DNA of 64,000 nt from Saprospiraceae bacterium (GTDB lineage Bacteria > Bacteroidota > Bacteroidia > Chitinophagales > Saprospiraceae), in assembly GCA_041392805.1 (NCBI GenBank), contig JAWKLJ010000001.1:2542001-2606000 (forward strand), in the 5' to 3' direction. The translations under genes were made by a program, and so were the position numbers. A model generated the notes under the pieces. That model worked only from the letters and a program-made list of their open reading frames with translations. It did no database searches and was not told the DNA's origin. Position 1 is the first letter of the stretch. Every line of letters starts with the position of its first letter. Shown piece by piece: positions 1 through 7,601 of this stretch.

Positions 1-734
1 CCAAATTTGTTACCGCCCATGATATCGGTATGGAGGGTATCTCCGACCATTAGAATTTCGCTTTTATCAATGTTGCGTCTTTTGAGCAATTCTTCATAGG
101 CGTAGATAAACATTTGTGCATCCGGTTTACCAAAATAAATGAAATTTTTGTTGACTATTTTCTCGATCATTTCCGCCAAACCACCTATGGCGACGGCTAT
201 TTCATGCCTGGATATCGGATAAGCTTCATCTGTATTGGCTACTACAACCGGAATATTTTTTTTTCGTAAGAGGTTGATGCTTTTATTGATGCCTGTTCGC
301 CAGTCATATCCTTCATCATCGAGAAAAACGAGCGCATTAATGTCGTCCAGGTCATTTAAATCCAAGTCTTCAATGGATACGGTATGCAAACCCGTTTCTT
401 CTACATAGTGCGCCGAATCTTCCGTACCTACGTAAACAGCCCTTCCACTTCTAACTTTACAACGTAGGTATTCTCGGGCCATCATCCCCGATGAAATGAT
501 TCTATCAGCAGTAATCTCAGGAACACCCATTCTTTTAAATCCATCTGCCATTTGTTGTGGACCCCGGGAGGCGACATTGGTTAAGAGGAGGAATTCTATA
601 TCTTTCTCTGCTAAAAAATGCATTGTATTTTTCACTCCTTCGATCAGTCCGTTATAGTTCTTGATCACCCCGAAGGAATCGAAAAAAATAGCTTTGTATT
701 TTTGGGCCACCTGGTCGAATGCTTTGATCTTCAT
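1..734 (-). CDS. HAD-superfamily class IIA phosphatase (partial, 3' end outside window)
   Basis: The minus-strand reading frame opens with ATG at 734 and runs open through base 1, giving about 244 residues with no stop, so the C-terminus lies outside the window. HAD motif I is FFDSFGV (nucleophile D19). The usual second Asp is replaced by Phe, a pattern also seen in the NagD-like class IIA branch, where it reads DxWG. A threonine follows in LLLTN (motif II), the lysine is in FGKPD (motif III) and the acidic motif is VGDTLHTD (motif IV). A cap of class IIA size lies between motifs II and III. The family hydrolyses small phosphorylated metabolites such as sugar phosphates; the substrate here is unknown. 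It starts 15 bases after the stop of the kinase-fold gene upstream on the same strand, so the two are probably co-transcribed. Family call is confident, substrate is not. Confidence 0.85.
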   Translation of the reverse strand, partial: MKIKAFDQVAQKYKAIFFDSFGVIKNYNGLIEGVKNTMHFLAEKDIEFLLLTNVASRGPQQMADGFKRMGVPEITADRIISSGMMAREYLRCKVRSGRAVYVGTEDSAHYVEETGLHTVSIEDLDLNDLDDINALVFLDDEGYDWRTGINKSINLLRKKNIPVVVANTDEAYPISRHEIAVAIGGLAEMIEKIVNKNFIYFGKPDAQMFIYAYEELLKRRNIDKSEILMVGDTLHTDIMGGNKF

Positions 735-749
735 TGTTTGGATTTTCGT

Positions 750-1790
750 TTAAAGATTGAGTGCACGGATAAGTTTATCCGCATCGAATACATCAATGGA
801 GGGAAAATAGCTTTCATAAGCCTCTTTTTGCAATTTAGTCGCATATATCTCATGAAAGAAATAACGGCCATCTTTTATGACATAATTTAGGATAAAGAAG
901 CGATAGACCTCTTTCATGAAGCGAATTTCTGTTTCCGTCAATGGATTTACCTGGTGATAGGCTTTTAGAAACAAGATGAAACGGTCTTCCATCATTGGGC
1001 CTATATTATAACTAAAAACGGTACGATCTCCTATATCTGAAACAATTCTGCTCAAAAAGTAAAAATCAAGGACTCTCGAATCCATTCGGAACCAGTCATA
1101 ATCCCAACGCGAATACAACTTACAGGTACGTGTGACGGAAAAATTGCCAATATTCCAATCGACAAAAACGGGAATTCGTTCTAGTGACTTGGTATTCAAC
1201 TTTTGGGTTTGCTCGAAAAAAAGCTCACATTGTTTTTTGATGACATCGCCATAAGCCCTATGCTCATATTGTCCAAAATCAGAAGACAGGATTTCAAGCA
1301 AGTGATCAAGGTCGGTCGCCAGGGTTTTAGAGGCAGGCGGGAGGGTATTTTTTACCTGACTACATGCTTTGTGAAATAGACCAAATTGCCCACCCAGGAT
1401 AGTAATTTGCTCTTCACTCAAACGTTTAGGTAGTTTTTTATTGATCCGAACTGGCTTATAAAACACAACCCAAGCATCAATCAAGTTGTTTTTGAACCGA
1501 TGAACAAACAGTTCATTACCTTGGATCAATGATCGGGCTAAAAAGTTTTCGAATGGTGCCGGCAAATTATTGGCTAATACATTAATGATCGTATGATCTT
1601 CCACAAAATGTTCGAAGCGGCCAAAATAAGACAATTTCGCAATAACGAAATCGCCGCCATTGAACACTACTTTGTAAACATGATTCGTTGATACCTTGGC
1701 ACTGATATCCGAAATAGATTTAATTTCTCTGCTGGAATCATACGCCATCCAAGCGTATTTCACAATCGTTGTAAAATCGATGAAATGCAT
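750..1790 (-). CDS. APH/choline-kinase-fold phosphotransferase-like protein
   Basis: 346 residues from ATG at 1790 (MHFIDFTTIV). The frame stays open to 1928, but that extension would overlap the divergent gene at 1907 and looks non-coding, so the internal ATG is chosen. The protein resembles the aminoglycoside/choline kinase fold. An N-lobe lysine candidate lies in VIAKLSYFG, the catalytic-loop equivalent is FVDWNIGN (residues 209-216) and the metal-binding equivalent of DxD is DYD (230-232). In typical APH enzymes the loop begins HGD; here the His position is Phe, while the catalytic Asp211 and Asn216 remain, so activity is likely but not certain. Such proteins phosphorylate sugars, amino alcohols or antibiotics. 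Pairing with the HAD phosphatase 15 bases downstream suggests a small metabolite phosphorylation/dephosphorylation module (inference). Confidence 0.7.
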   Translation of the reverse strand: MHFIDFTTIVKYAWMAYDSSREIKSISDISAKVSTNHVYKVVFNGGDFVIAKLSYFGRFEHFVEDHTIINVLANNLPAPFENFLARSLIQGNELFVHRFKNNLIDAWVVFYKPVRINKKLPKRLSEEQITILGGQFGLFHKACSQVKNTLPPASKTLATDLDHLLEILSSDFGQYEHRAYGDVIKKQCELFFEQTQKLNTKSLERIPVFVDWNIGNFSVTRTCKLYSRWDYDWFRMDSRVLDFYFLSRIVSDIGDRTVFSYNIGPMMEDRFILFLKAYHQVNPLTETEIRFMKEVYRFFILNYVIKDGRYFFHEIYATKLQKEAYESYFPSIDVFDADKLIRALNL

Positions 1791-1906
1791 AAGTGGTGGT
1801 TGCTGTTTTATTAGGTTGTTGTTGCGGTGGTAAATGTACAAACTTGAATTATATCCTCCTTTTTTATATGACAACAGATCATCATAGATTATAAAATAAA
1901 TAGTAG

Positions 1907-2443
1907 ATGGAACTTTTTGCGTTAGCAAAATCGGAATTATTAAATAGTAATGCAGATCGCCATCATCCCTTTCGCTATTTTTCGTTGGGGACCATAAGTG
2001 ATTATCCTGAAGTGAGGATGGTGGTAAAGAGAAAAGTGGAACAAGACTTAACCTTGACTTTTTTCACAGACACCCGCAGTCCCAAAGTAAAGCAGATTCA
2101 GCAAAACGGGAGGGTCTCTGCCCTTTTCTACCATCCTGAGAAAAAATTGCAAATCAGGATGAATGGGGAAGCGCAGTTATTAGCTGCAGAGGAAGTGACG
2201 TTACAACAATTTCTTCGGCAAATTAAACAATCTACTTCCTTGAAGGATTATATGACCGTAAATGCGCCAGGCAGTGCCTTGGAAGAAGAGGCCAAAGTTT
2301 TATTTGGTAGCCAGGTTCATTTTTCTGCCATCACGATTAAACCAGTTTATATTGATGTTTTGCAGTTGGGTATTGAGGGGCACCTGAGAAGCGCCTATTC
2401 TTTGGTGGAAGGAAGCTGGTCTGAGTTGAAAATGGTGCCCTAA
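1907..2443 (+). CDS. Pyridoxamine 5'-phosphate oxidase-like FMN-binding protein
   Basis: 178 residues from ATG at 1907, about the length of the short PNPOx-like proteins. The N-terminal half carries the split-barrel flavin-binding pattern: FRYFSLGT, then a strand with VRMVVKRKV, then LTFFTDTRSPKVKQI, then VSALFYHPEKKLQIRMNG, which matches the FMN-contacting strands of the PNPOx fold (Alr4036-type). The last part (YIDVLQLG onward) is shorter than the dimerisation segment of true PdxH, so I do not call it pdxH. It is likely a cytosolic flavin-dependent oxidoreductase or flavin-binding protein of unknown substrate. It is transcribed divergently from the APH-like gene across about 116 bases. No partner gene lies downstream. 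Confidence 0.75.
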   Translation: MELFALAKSELLNSNADRHHPFRYFSLGTISDYPEVRMVVKRKVEQDLTLTFFTDTRSPKVKQIQQNGRVSALFYHPEKKLQIRMNGEAQLLAAEEVTLQQFLRQIKQSTSLKDYMTVNAPGSALEEEAKVLFGSQVHFSAITIKPVYIDVLQLGIEGHLRSAYSLVEGSWSELKMVP

Positions 2444-2726
2444 ATGATGAGGAGAGGGGGCGCCTTATGATGCGGCATTTCGATCAAGAGGAAGTTACAC
2501 AGCGGTGCGCAGAGGAGCAGAGGGCACAGAGAGAAGCCATAATTTAAACCTGATATAAAGAAATGAATTTTCGCCTAAGCAATAGCTATAGAAAATACCT
2601 AGGGCTTGCTTCGATTGAGTTTCATTGGGAAGCAGTAACGCTATCATCCTCCAACACGCTTTATTTTGAAGGAATCCTAATTTAACTTATGCGGAAAATG
2701 CAAGAAACATACGAAAGATTTAAGAC
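2444..2726. other. Intergenic region
   Basis: 283 bases between two plus-strand genes with no convincing reading frame. A stretch near 2497-2540 is purine-rich and built of short CACAGAG/GCAGAGG words, suggesting a degenerate dispersed repeat. No terminator hairpin with a T run was recognised. Confidence 0.4.
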
Positions 2727-3884
2727 ATGAAATACCAAAACACCCTTCTATTCATCCTTTTGCTTACCCTAAGTGCTTGTTCTTATTCCAATTACATCGT
2801 CATTAAAAATGTAGCAGTATTTGATGGAGACCAAGTGTATGAAGAAATGAATTTTGTTTTTGCGGACAGTACGATCATTGACATATCCAACAAAAACAAA
2901 ACCTATAAACAAGCCACCATTATTGATGGGACGGGAATGACGATCATCCCCCCGCTGTTGAACGCACATGTACATGTGAGGGATGCACAAAATTTAAAAG
3001 AGGCCTTGGACGTGGGCATCTTTGCCTTGATGGATCAATTTACTACTGATAGACGAGCTAATTATTTAAGAACATTTAATGACTCGACAGGGTACGCCAG
3101 GTACTTTTCGTCAAATGTCGGGGCGACTGTACCCGGTGGACATGGAACACAATACAATGTAGTTATCCCAACTATTAACGATACCCTTTCTCCTGCTCAA
3201 TTTGTCCAAGACCGAATCGCCGCCAATGCCGATTATATCAAGATTACCCAAGAACATACGATGGAAAAATTGAGCGGTGCCCAATTGCGTGGCATAACAA
3301 CAGCGGCCCATCAGCACGGCAAGGTCGCTATCGCTCATATCTCTACGCTAACAGACGGAATGGAAGCGGTGAAGGAAGGGGTAGATGGTTTGGCCCATCT
3401 TTGGTATCGCCAGGGTGCTATTTCGTCCGCAGCAGATTTGGGAATGATGAAGCAAAAAAAGGTTTTTATCATCCCCACCTTATCGGTCATCCAAAAGGTG
3501 ATCGCCCAGGCAGAGAAAATGGGGGCAGCCGACCAGTATCTCTCTTTTGAGGAAGTACTCAAGGAACTCAAGAAAGCATATGACAATGGTGTGCCCATTC
3601 TGGCAGGGACAGATTCCCCCAACTACGGCATGGATTTCACCGTTCAACTATTCGATGAATTGGAATTGCTCTCCGGCGCTGGACTTTCCAATATCGATGT
3701 TTTAAAATCTGCTACGACGCATATTTACACGTATTTTAAACTTGAGGGATTTGGCAGGCTAGCTAAAAAAGAAGCGGCGAGTTTTAGCCTGATCCAAGGA
3801 AAGCCACACCTGGCTATTCAAGATTTAAAAGCTCCAAAAAGGGTTTGGAAAGCGGGATTAGAAATCAGTGAGGGGTGGAATTAA
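2727..3884 (+). CDS. Amidohydrolase-family lipoprotein
   Basis: 385 residues. The N-terminus is a lipoprotein signal (hydrophobic LLFILLLTL, lipobox LSAC with Cys18), so the protein is predicted to be anchored in the cell envelope. The body is an imidazolonepropionase/prolidase-type amidohydrolase. It shows the N-terminal beta-sandwich strand VFDGDQV, the metal motif HVH (His81, His83), a lysine in DYIKITQEHT that could be the carboxylated metal bridge, histidines in HQHGKVAIAH and DGLAHLW, and the catalytic aspartate in ILAGTDSP. The set of metal ligands looks complete, so a hydrolase of cyclic amides or dipeptide-like bonds is likely; substrate unknown. Its last four bases overlap the 3' end of the convergent SDR gene. 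Confidence 0.85.
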   Translation: MKYQNTLLFILLLTLSACSYSNYIVIKNVAVFDGDQVYEEMNFVFADSTIIDISNKNKTYKQATIIDGTGMTIIPPLLNAHVHVRDAQNLKEALDVGIFALMDQFTTDRRANYLRTFNDSTGYARYFSSNVGATVPGGHGTQYNVVIPTINDTLSPAQFVQDRIAANADYIKITQEHTMEKLSGAQLRGITTAAHQHGKVAIAHISTLTDGMEAVKEGVDGLAHLWYRQGAISSAADLGMMKQKKVFIIPTLSVIQKVIAQAEKMGAADQYLSFEEVLKELKKAYDNGVPILAGTDSPNYGMDFTVQLFDELELLSGAGLSNIDVLKSATTHIYTYFKLEGFGRLAKKEAASFSLIQGKPHLAIQDLKAPKRVWKAGLEISEGWN

Positions 3885-4675
3885 AGAATGCCACCCATAC
3901 TGCCACCATCCACCTTGATCGCTGCGCCATTGGTTGCAGCTGAGAGCGGGCTGGCTAAATAGGTGATAGTATTTGCCACCTCCTCTACGCTGGCAAAGCG
4001 TTGTAACAAAGAGGAGGTACGTACCGCTGAGAAGAAGCCTGTTTCCACTTCCTGTTTCGTCTTGTTTTCCTTTTTGGCCGTTTCTTCCAAAAACTGCTCC
4101 GCCCCTTCAGAGAGCGTGGATCCAGGGATCACCGCATTTACGGTAACCCCTGTTCCTTTGGTCAATTGCGCCAGACCCCTTGAGACAGCCAATAAAGCCG
4201 TCTTGGTCATGCTATAGGCGATCAAGTCTGAGGGGACGAGGGTGGCGCATTCGCTAGAAATAAAAAGAATGCGCCCTTCGTTTTTTGACAACATCTCAGG
4301 CAAGCAATGTCTCGACAGGCGAACGCCACTCATCACATTCACATTGAACTGTTGCTGCCAATCTTCGTCCGTGGTTTCAAAAAAAGAAGTCGACTTATAA
4401 ATCCCTACATTATTAATCAGGATATCGAGGGTAGGCAACTGCGCCAATAGCGTTTGTATTTCGTCAGGCTTCGAAAAATCTGCTGGCAGCCCAGACACCC
4501 GCGCCATTGGAACAACCTGTTTTATCTTAACTAATGCACTATTGACGCTATCCTCCGTTCTACCATTGATGATGACCTTTGCCCCTTCTTGCAGCAAAGC
4601 CATGGCTGTAGCCAAACCAATGCCTGCGGTAGAACCGGAGATAAAAGCCGTTTTATCTTTTAGTTGTAAATCCAT
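3881..4675 (-). CDS. Short-chain dehydrogenase/reductase (SDR)
   Basis: 264 residues from ATG at 4675, the normal length for a classical SDR. The Rossmann cofactor motif is GSTAGIG (residues 14-20). NNVG (88-91) stands for the usual NNAG. The catalytic serine lies in FISSE (140-141) and the YxxxK dyad is YSMTK (Y154, K158). The C-terminus ends in the usual VDGGS substrate-loop strand. Arg40 after the second beta strand (INGRT) favours NADP(H). It likely oxidises or reduces a small alcohol or ketone; substrate unknown. The PhyH-like gene lies upstream on the same strand, separated by a palindromic insertion element that may uncouple the two. Confidence 0.9.
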   Translation of the reverse strand: MDLQLKDKTAFISGSTAGIGLATAMALLQEGAKVIINGRTEDSVNSALVKIKQVVPMARVSGLPADFSKPDEIQTLLAQLPTLDILINNVGIYKSTSFFETTDEDWQQQFNVNVMSGVRLSRHCLPEMLSKNEGRILFISSECATLVPSDLIAYSMTKTALLAVSRGLAQLTKGTGVTVNAVIPGSTLSEGAEQFLEETAKKENKTKQEVETGFFSAVRTSSLLQRFASVEEVANTITYLASPLSAATNGAAIKVDGGSMGGIL

Positions 4676-4690
4676 TTTGATTTGTACTTA

Positions 4691-4871
4691 GGAACGTTCA
4701 AACAATAACTTCGACTTTCTGTCTGCCTCTTTTGTGACCATGCTTCGCCAAAAATACTCGCCGTAGCTTCGGCTACGCCTGCGCCTGCCTTTGCCGGCAG
4801 GCAGGTTTTTTGGCTCGCCTGGCCACAAAATAGCCGACCCATAATTGTCGAACTTATTATTCGAACGTTCC
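4691..4871. mobile_element. MITE-like palindromic element, TIR GGAACGTTC, TTA duplication
   Basis: 181 bases forming one long imperfect palindrome. The ends are GGAACGTTC and GAACGTTCC, and similarity continues inward: the left arm AACAATAACTTCGAC matches the reverse complement of the right arm with a few mismatches, and TTTTGTG(A/G)CCA is shared further in. The direct repeat TTA occurs immediately outside both ends (4688-4690 and 4872-4874), as expected for a 3-bp target duplication. The centre contains a CGTAGC-TTCG-GCTACG hairpin and a CCTGCC/GGCAGG hairpin. No transposase is encoded; the short minus-strand frame across it is an artefact of the palindrome. It lies between the PhyH-like and SDR genes. 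Confidence 0.65.
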
Positions 4872-4903
4872 TTATTAAAATTGCCTACCCATCAACCTTC
4901 GGT

Positions 4904-5920
4904 TTACCATGACTTCAAGCCCAATAACTTTTCGCCGAGCTCCGTCAGCTGAGCTGTCTCATACTTCGTTTGTTCCCAGTTGCGGGGGTCACCAGGGAAG
5001 GCGTAACCTTCTGGAGCGATCCTGTTTTTCCAGGAATTGATCCGCCATTCGCGCAAAGCGTCATTATTTTCTTCGGCAGGCATCATAGAGATGTACTGCG
5101 CAATTCGGACCTTATCCTTTGAGCGATTGGGGCGAATACCGTGCGGTTCGCAGCTATTAAAAATCAATAAATCGCCCACCTCTAACTTCACCTTTACAAT
5201 CTTTTCTTCAAAGCCTGTCGTATCAGGCTGGAAGCGGTTCCGGTCAGCGGGTTGCGTCAATTTCCAGGTATCGTAGGTTCGGAATAATTCAGGAATACAC
5301 TGAAAACCGCCCATATTCTCGTCTGTCTGATCAGAAAGGGCTAACACTCCCTGCACATTTTGAGGTTTGGTTTCAGGGTCATAATCCCAATGGATAAAGC
5401 CTTTGTACTCATGGCCAGGGCGCATTGGGAAATTGAGGTTGGCCCGATCAATGGTTACCCAAAGCTTTTCCGTTCCCCAGATATCGACAAAAGCATCGTA
5501 GATTTTTTGTGTTTGCCGGTTATTCCAAAGCTGCTGGTGATTATACACTTCGACCATTCCCGTACCCGTTAATTCCTTCATCTTCATTTCTGCCCGAGGA
5601 GCTGTATACCAGGTTTCTGGGTCATTGGGGTTTTTCTCTTCAAACTCCCAAAGAAAGGCTGCCGTCGCCAAAGCCTGTTCTCGGGGAACGGCGTTTTTAA
5701 TGACGATATAGCCGTTATGCTTCCAGAAGTCCCAATCTGCTTCACTCAACACCCTCAATGCTTGGCCATTGGATCGGTCATTGAGCTGCAACTTGCTGCT
5801 GGTAGCGGTCGAGGGATTGCCCGGAATTTCTTTATGTGCATTATTAGGGATCATGGTGGGTGTCATGGTTGGATTTGGATTTTCCATTTTGTTTTGTTTT
5901 TGGTGAAAAAATGGCTTCAT
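4904..5920 (-). CDS. Phytanoyl-CoA dioxygenase (PhyH) family protein
   Basis: 338 residues from ATG at 5920; an alternative ATG at 5887 (MENPNPT) is equally plausible. The fold is the double-stranded beta-helix of Fe(II)/2-oxoglutarate oxygenases. The facial triad is visible as HWD (His177, Asp179) and the distal His260 in CEPHGIRPNRS, with Arg263 or Arg272 available to bind 2-oxoglutarate. It therefore probably hydroxylates a small molecule using O2 and 2-oxoglutarate. The region before about residue 55 is Pro/Asn/Thr-rich and probably disordered. The SDR gene downstream could act on the hydroxylated product (inference only). The upstream gap holds two TTGTACAA palindromes. Confidence 0.85.
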   Translation of the reverse strand: MKPFFHQKQNKMENPNPTMTPTMIPNNAHKEIPGNPSTATSSKLQLNDRSNGQALRVLSEADWDFWKHNGYIVIKNAVPREQALATAAFLWEFEEKNPNDPETWYTAPRAEMKMKELTGTGMVEVYNHQQLWNNRQTQKIYDAFVDIWGTEKLWVTIDRANLNFPMRPGHEYKGFIHWDYDPETKPQNVQGVLALSDQTDENMGGFQCIPELFRTYDTWKLTQPADRNRFQPDTTGFEEKIVKVKLEVGDLLIFNSCEPHGIRPNRSKDKVRIAQYISMMPAEENNDALREWRINSWKNRIAPEGYAFPGDPRNWEQTKYETAQLTELGEKLLGLKSW

Positions 5921-6016
5921 TGGATAGCAGAGAAGTGCAAGCGGATGTATACGCGCCTAAAAAAGGTTCTTTGCCTCTTATTTTCACCCTGTCCACTACT
6001 TTTCTGACTATCTTGA

Positions 6017-6084
6017 TTGTACAAATATAGCGGGGAATACCCCTTGTACCCAAGCTTAATATTGTTCATTATTTGTACAATATT
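6017..6084. promoter_or_regulatory. Candidate operator: two TTGTACAA palindromes
   Basis: TTGTACAA occurs at 6017-6024 and 6073-6080. The second lies in a larger inverted repeat, AATATTGT (6058-6065) facing ACAATATT (6077-6084). The sites sit in the divergent gap between the PhyH-like gene and the orphan gene at 6181, where a repressor or activator could control both. No regulator gene is adjacent, so the binding protein is unknown. Confidence 0.35.
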
Positions 6085-6180
6085 GATATTTATGCCTTAA
6101 ATATCCTTTCGTTCGTATATTTATATAACTGTCAGGCACCCCAAGGCATCACATGGTCTGACTATAAAGCTTAATAAAAG

Positions 6181-6699
6181 ATGGAAAATCAAGCAATAGA
6201 AGAAATATTGAACGAAACTTTTGCCGGGCTAACCCTATACTGTAGAGATGCAGCGATTGAAGCGCATTTATGGTCAAAATACGAGGTCAATCAAATAATA
6301 ATGGAAAGAGGATTTACTGATGTTACTTATAAAATTGGTGGCTTTACTAAAAATTGCAGGTATTTAATTGCTTCTTCAAAGGGAAAAGATTTGTCAATAT
6401 TCAACCCTAATGCTAAGATATTAGGCCATATTGTCCTACAGGCAAATAGTTATTTCAAAGTATTATCCATTCAACATCAGGCAGATAAAACACAAATTCT
6501 GTTACTAAATATTCCGAAAAAAGGGGTAGCGTTTTTCAATCAAGCAACAATCAATTTGGAAGATCAAATTATACTGGAAGCGGAGGCACAATTCAAACAA
6601 CATATCGAAGCAGCCCCGATTCCTGCGTTACAATCACCGGATTGGATAGCGCGGACTGCTTTTCCAATAGGCATGGATAATGAGGGTCTGTTTTTCTAG
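6181..6699 (+). CDS. Hypothetical protein
   Basis: 172 residues from ATG at 6181, soluble, with no signal peptide or membrane segment. I do not recognise a family. The N-terminus is acidic and helical (NQAIEEILNETF). The middle alternates hydrophobic strands (ILGHIVLQAN, TQILLLNIP), and the end is Pro-rich and aromatic (SPDWIARTAFPIG). The gene is visibly richer in A and T than its neighbours and stands alone between an oppositely oriented gene on the left and a convergent gene on the right, which could indicate recent acquisition. It is probably a real gene because the frame is long, has a clean ATG and a plausible upstream region. Confidence 0.6.
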   Translation: MENQAIEEILNETFAGLTLYCRDAAIEAHLWSKYEVNQIIMERGFTDVTYKIGGFTKNCRYLIASSKGKDLSIFNPNAKILGHIVLQANSYFKVLSIQHQADKTQILLLNIPKKGVAFFNQATINLEDQIILEAEAQFKQHIEAAPIPALQSPDWIARTAFPIGMDNEGLFF

Positions 6700-6751
6700 C
6701 ACAACATATGCGTAAATAGACTAAAATTGTTTTTTTAAAGCCTTCATGTTG

Positions 6752-6982
6752 TCAGTGCTCCTCATTGTTTATATAATACGTCAATGCGCCAGAAGGGCAT
6801 CTATCCACTTGGGCAATTATCCGTTCGGTTGCAGCGCCATCTGGATTTATCCAAGGTCGTTGTTTGGGATCAAATACTTCTGGCAATCCTTTCACGCAGT
6901 TGGCAGAATGGATGCATTTTTCAGCTTGCCAAACAATGGTAACTTCTCCATTGGTATATTCTTTTGTCGTTTTGTTTTCCAT
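6752..6982 (-). CDS. Fer4_19 (YjdI-like) 4Fe-4S mono-cluster protein
   Basis: 76 residues from ATG at 6982 (MENKTTKEY). An upstream in-frame ATG at 7036 would add 18 residues that look non-coding. The sequence matches the divergent mono-cluster ferredoxin family related to E. coli YjdI: WQAEKCIHSANCVKGLPEV gives CxxxxxC, and a third cysteine follows in VDRCPSGAL. The C-terminal tail is short. It likely binds one Fe-S cluster and carries electrons or senses redox state in the cytosol; the partner is unknown. In other genomes this domain is often fused or adjacent to a CDGSH iron-sulfur domain; none is seen here. Confidence 0.75.
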   Translation of the reverse strand: MENKTTKEYTNGEVTIVWQAEKCIHSANCVKGLPEVFDPKQRPWINPDGAATERIIAQVDRCPSGALTYYINNEEH

Positions 6983-7297
6983 GACTTTGGTATTGATTTG
7001 AATGATACTCTGAATCCAAATTAACAAATTTTTCAAAAATTATCTCCCGTTCGCCATTTCCATTTACTAAAAGCTGTTTTTGTAGATTTTGGCGCTCTGA
7101 CAATTTCTGCGCTTTTGAGAAGATAGATTTTTTGTGTTATTGCCAAAACCGGCCTGGTAAGGGCTCCTATTCCATTGTGTTATGAGTTGCTTACAAAATG
7201 GTAATGTAGGTAAAAAAAAATCGATTTAAAAAAAATTCATTCTCACAAATAATTGGCAATCAATATATAAACAATTTATTTATTATTTTTGGCCAAT

Positions 7298-7494
7298 ATT
7301 TTCTTTGTATTTAAAACCCGGATATTGTCCTAGGCATTTACTCGAACATATAGTACCTTAGCATTTGAAAGAAAAAATACCTCATCCTGTATGACCATAT
7401 CAACCTCTATTCATGGGCTTTTGGGAGAAAGCTCTTGAATAGAAAAATGTGATTATGAACGTTTATTGAGAGCCCTGGGGGCTCTTTTTTTTTT
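7298..7494 (+). ncRNA. Candidate small structured RNA ending in an intrinsic terminator
   Basis: No reading frame is convincing in 7037-7601, yet a strong rho-independent terminator stands at 7469-7494 with no gene ending before it on the plus strand. About 60 bases upstream, CTATTCA...TGAATAG encloses GGGCTTT...AAAGCTC, forming a second stable hairpin (roughly 7410-7442). A Bacteroidota -7-like box TATTTTTG lies at 7284-7291, which would start a transcript near 7298 of about 195 nt. A 6S-like or other regulatory RNA is possible. The 5' boundary is a guess from the -7 box. Confidence 0.35.
7469..7494 (+). terminator. Intrinsic terminator
   Basis: The stem AGAGCCC (7469-7475), loop TGG and stem GGGCTCT (7479-7485) are followed by an uninterrupted T tract. 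This is a textbook rho-independent terminator on the plus strand. No protein gene precedes it on that strand, which is the main argument for a small RNA upstream. Confidence 0.75.
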
Positions 7495-7601
7495 AAATAC
7501 CCAGCCTTTCTGCTCAAAATCAGTATTCTGTAGTAAATTTGGATAAAACTAACTGGGCGTTTCTTCGACCATTAAGAACACCCTATCAAATGCATTGCAG
7601 G

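Noticed and set aside
1791..1928. N-terminal extension of the APH-like gene
   Set aside because: It would overlap the start of the divergent PNPOx-like gene and shows no family similarity; ATG at 1790 preferred.
4660..4842. 60-codon minus-strand frame across the SDR upstream region
   Set aside because: It lies almost entirely within the palindromic element and translates hairpin sequence; no start or family support.
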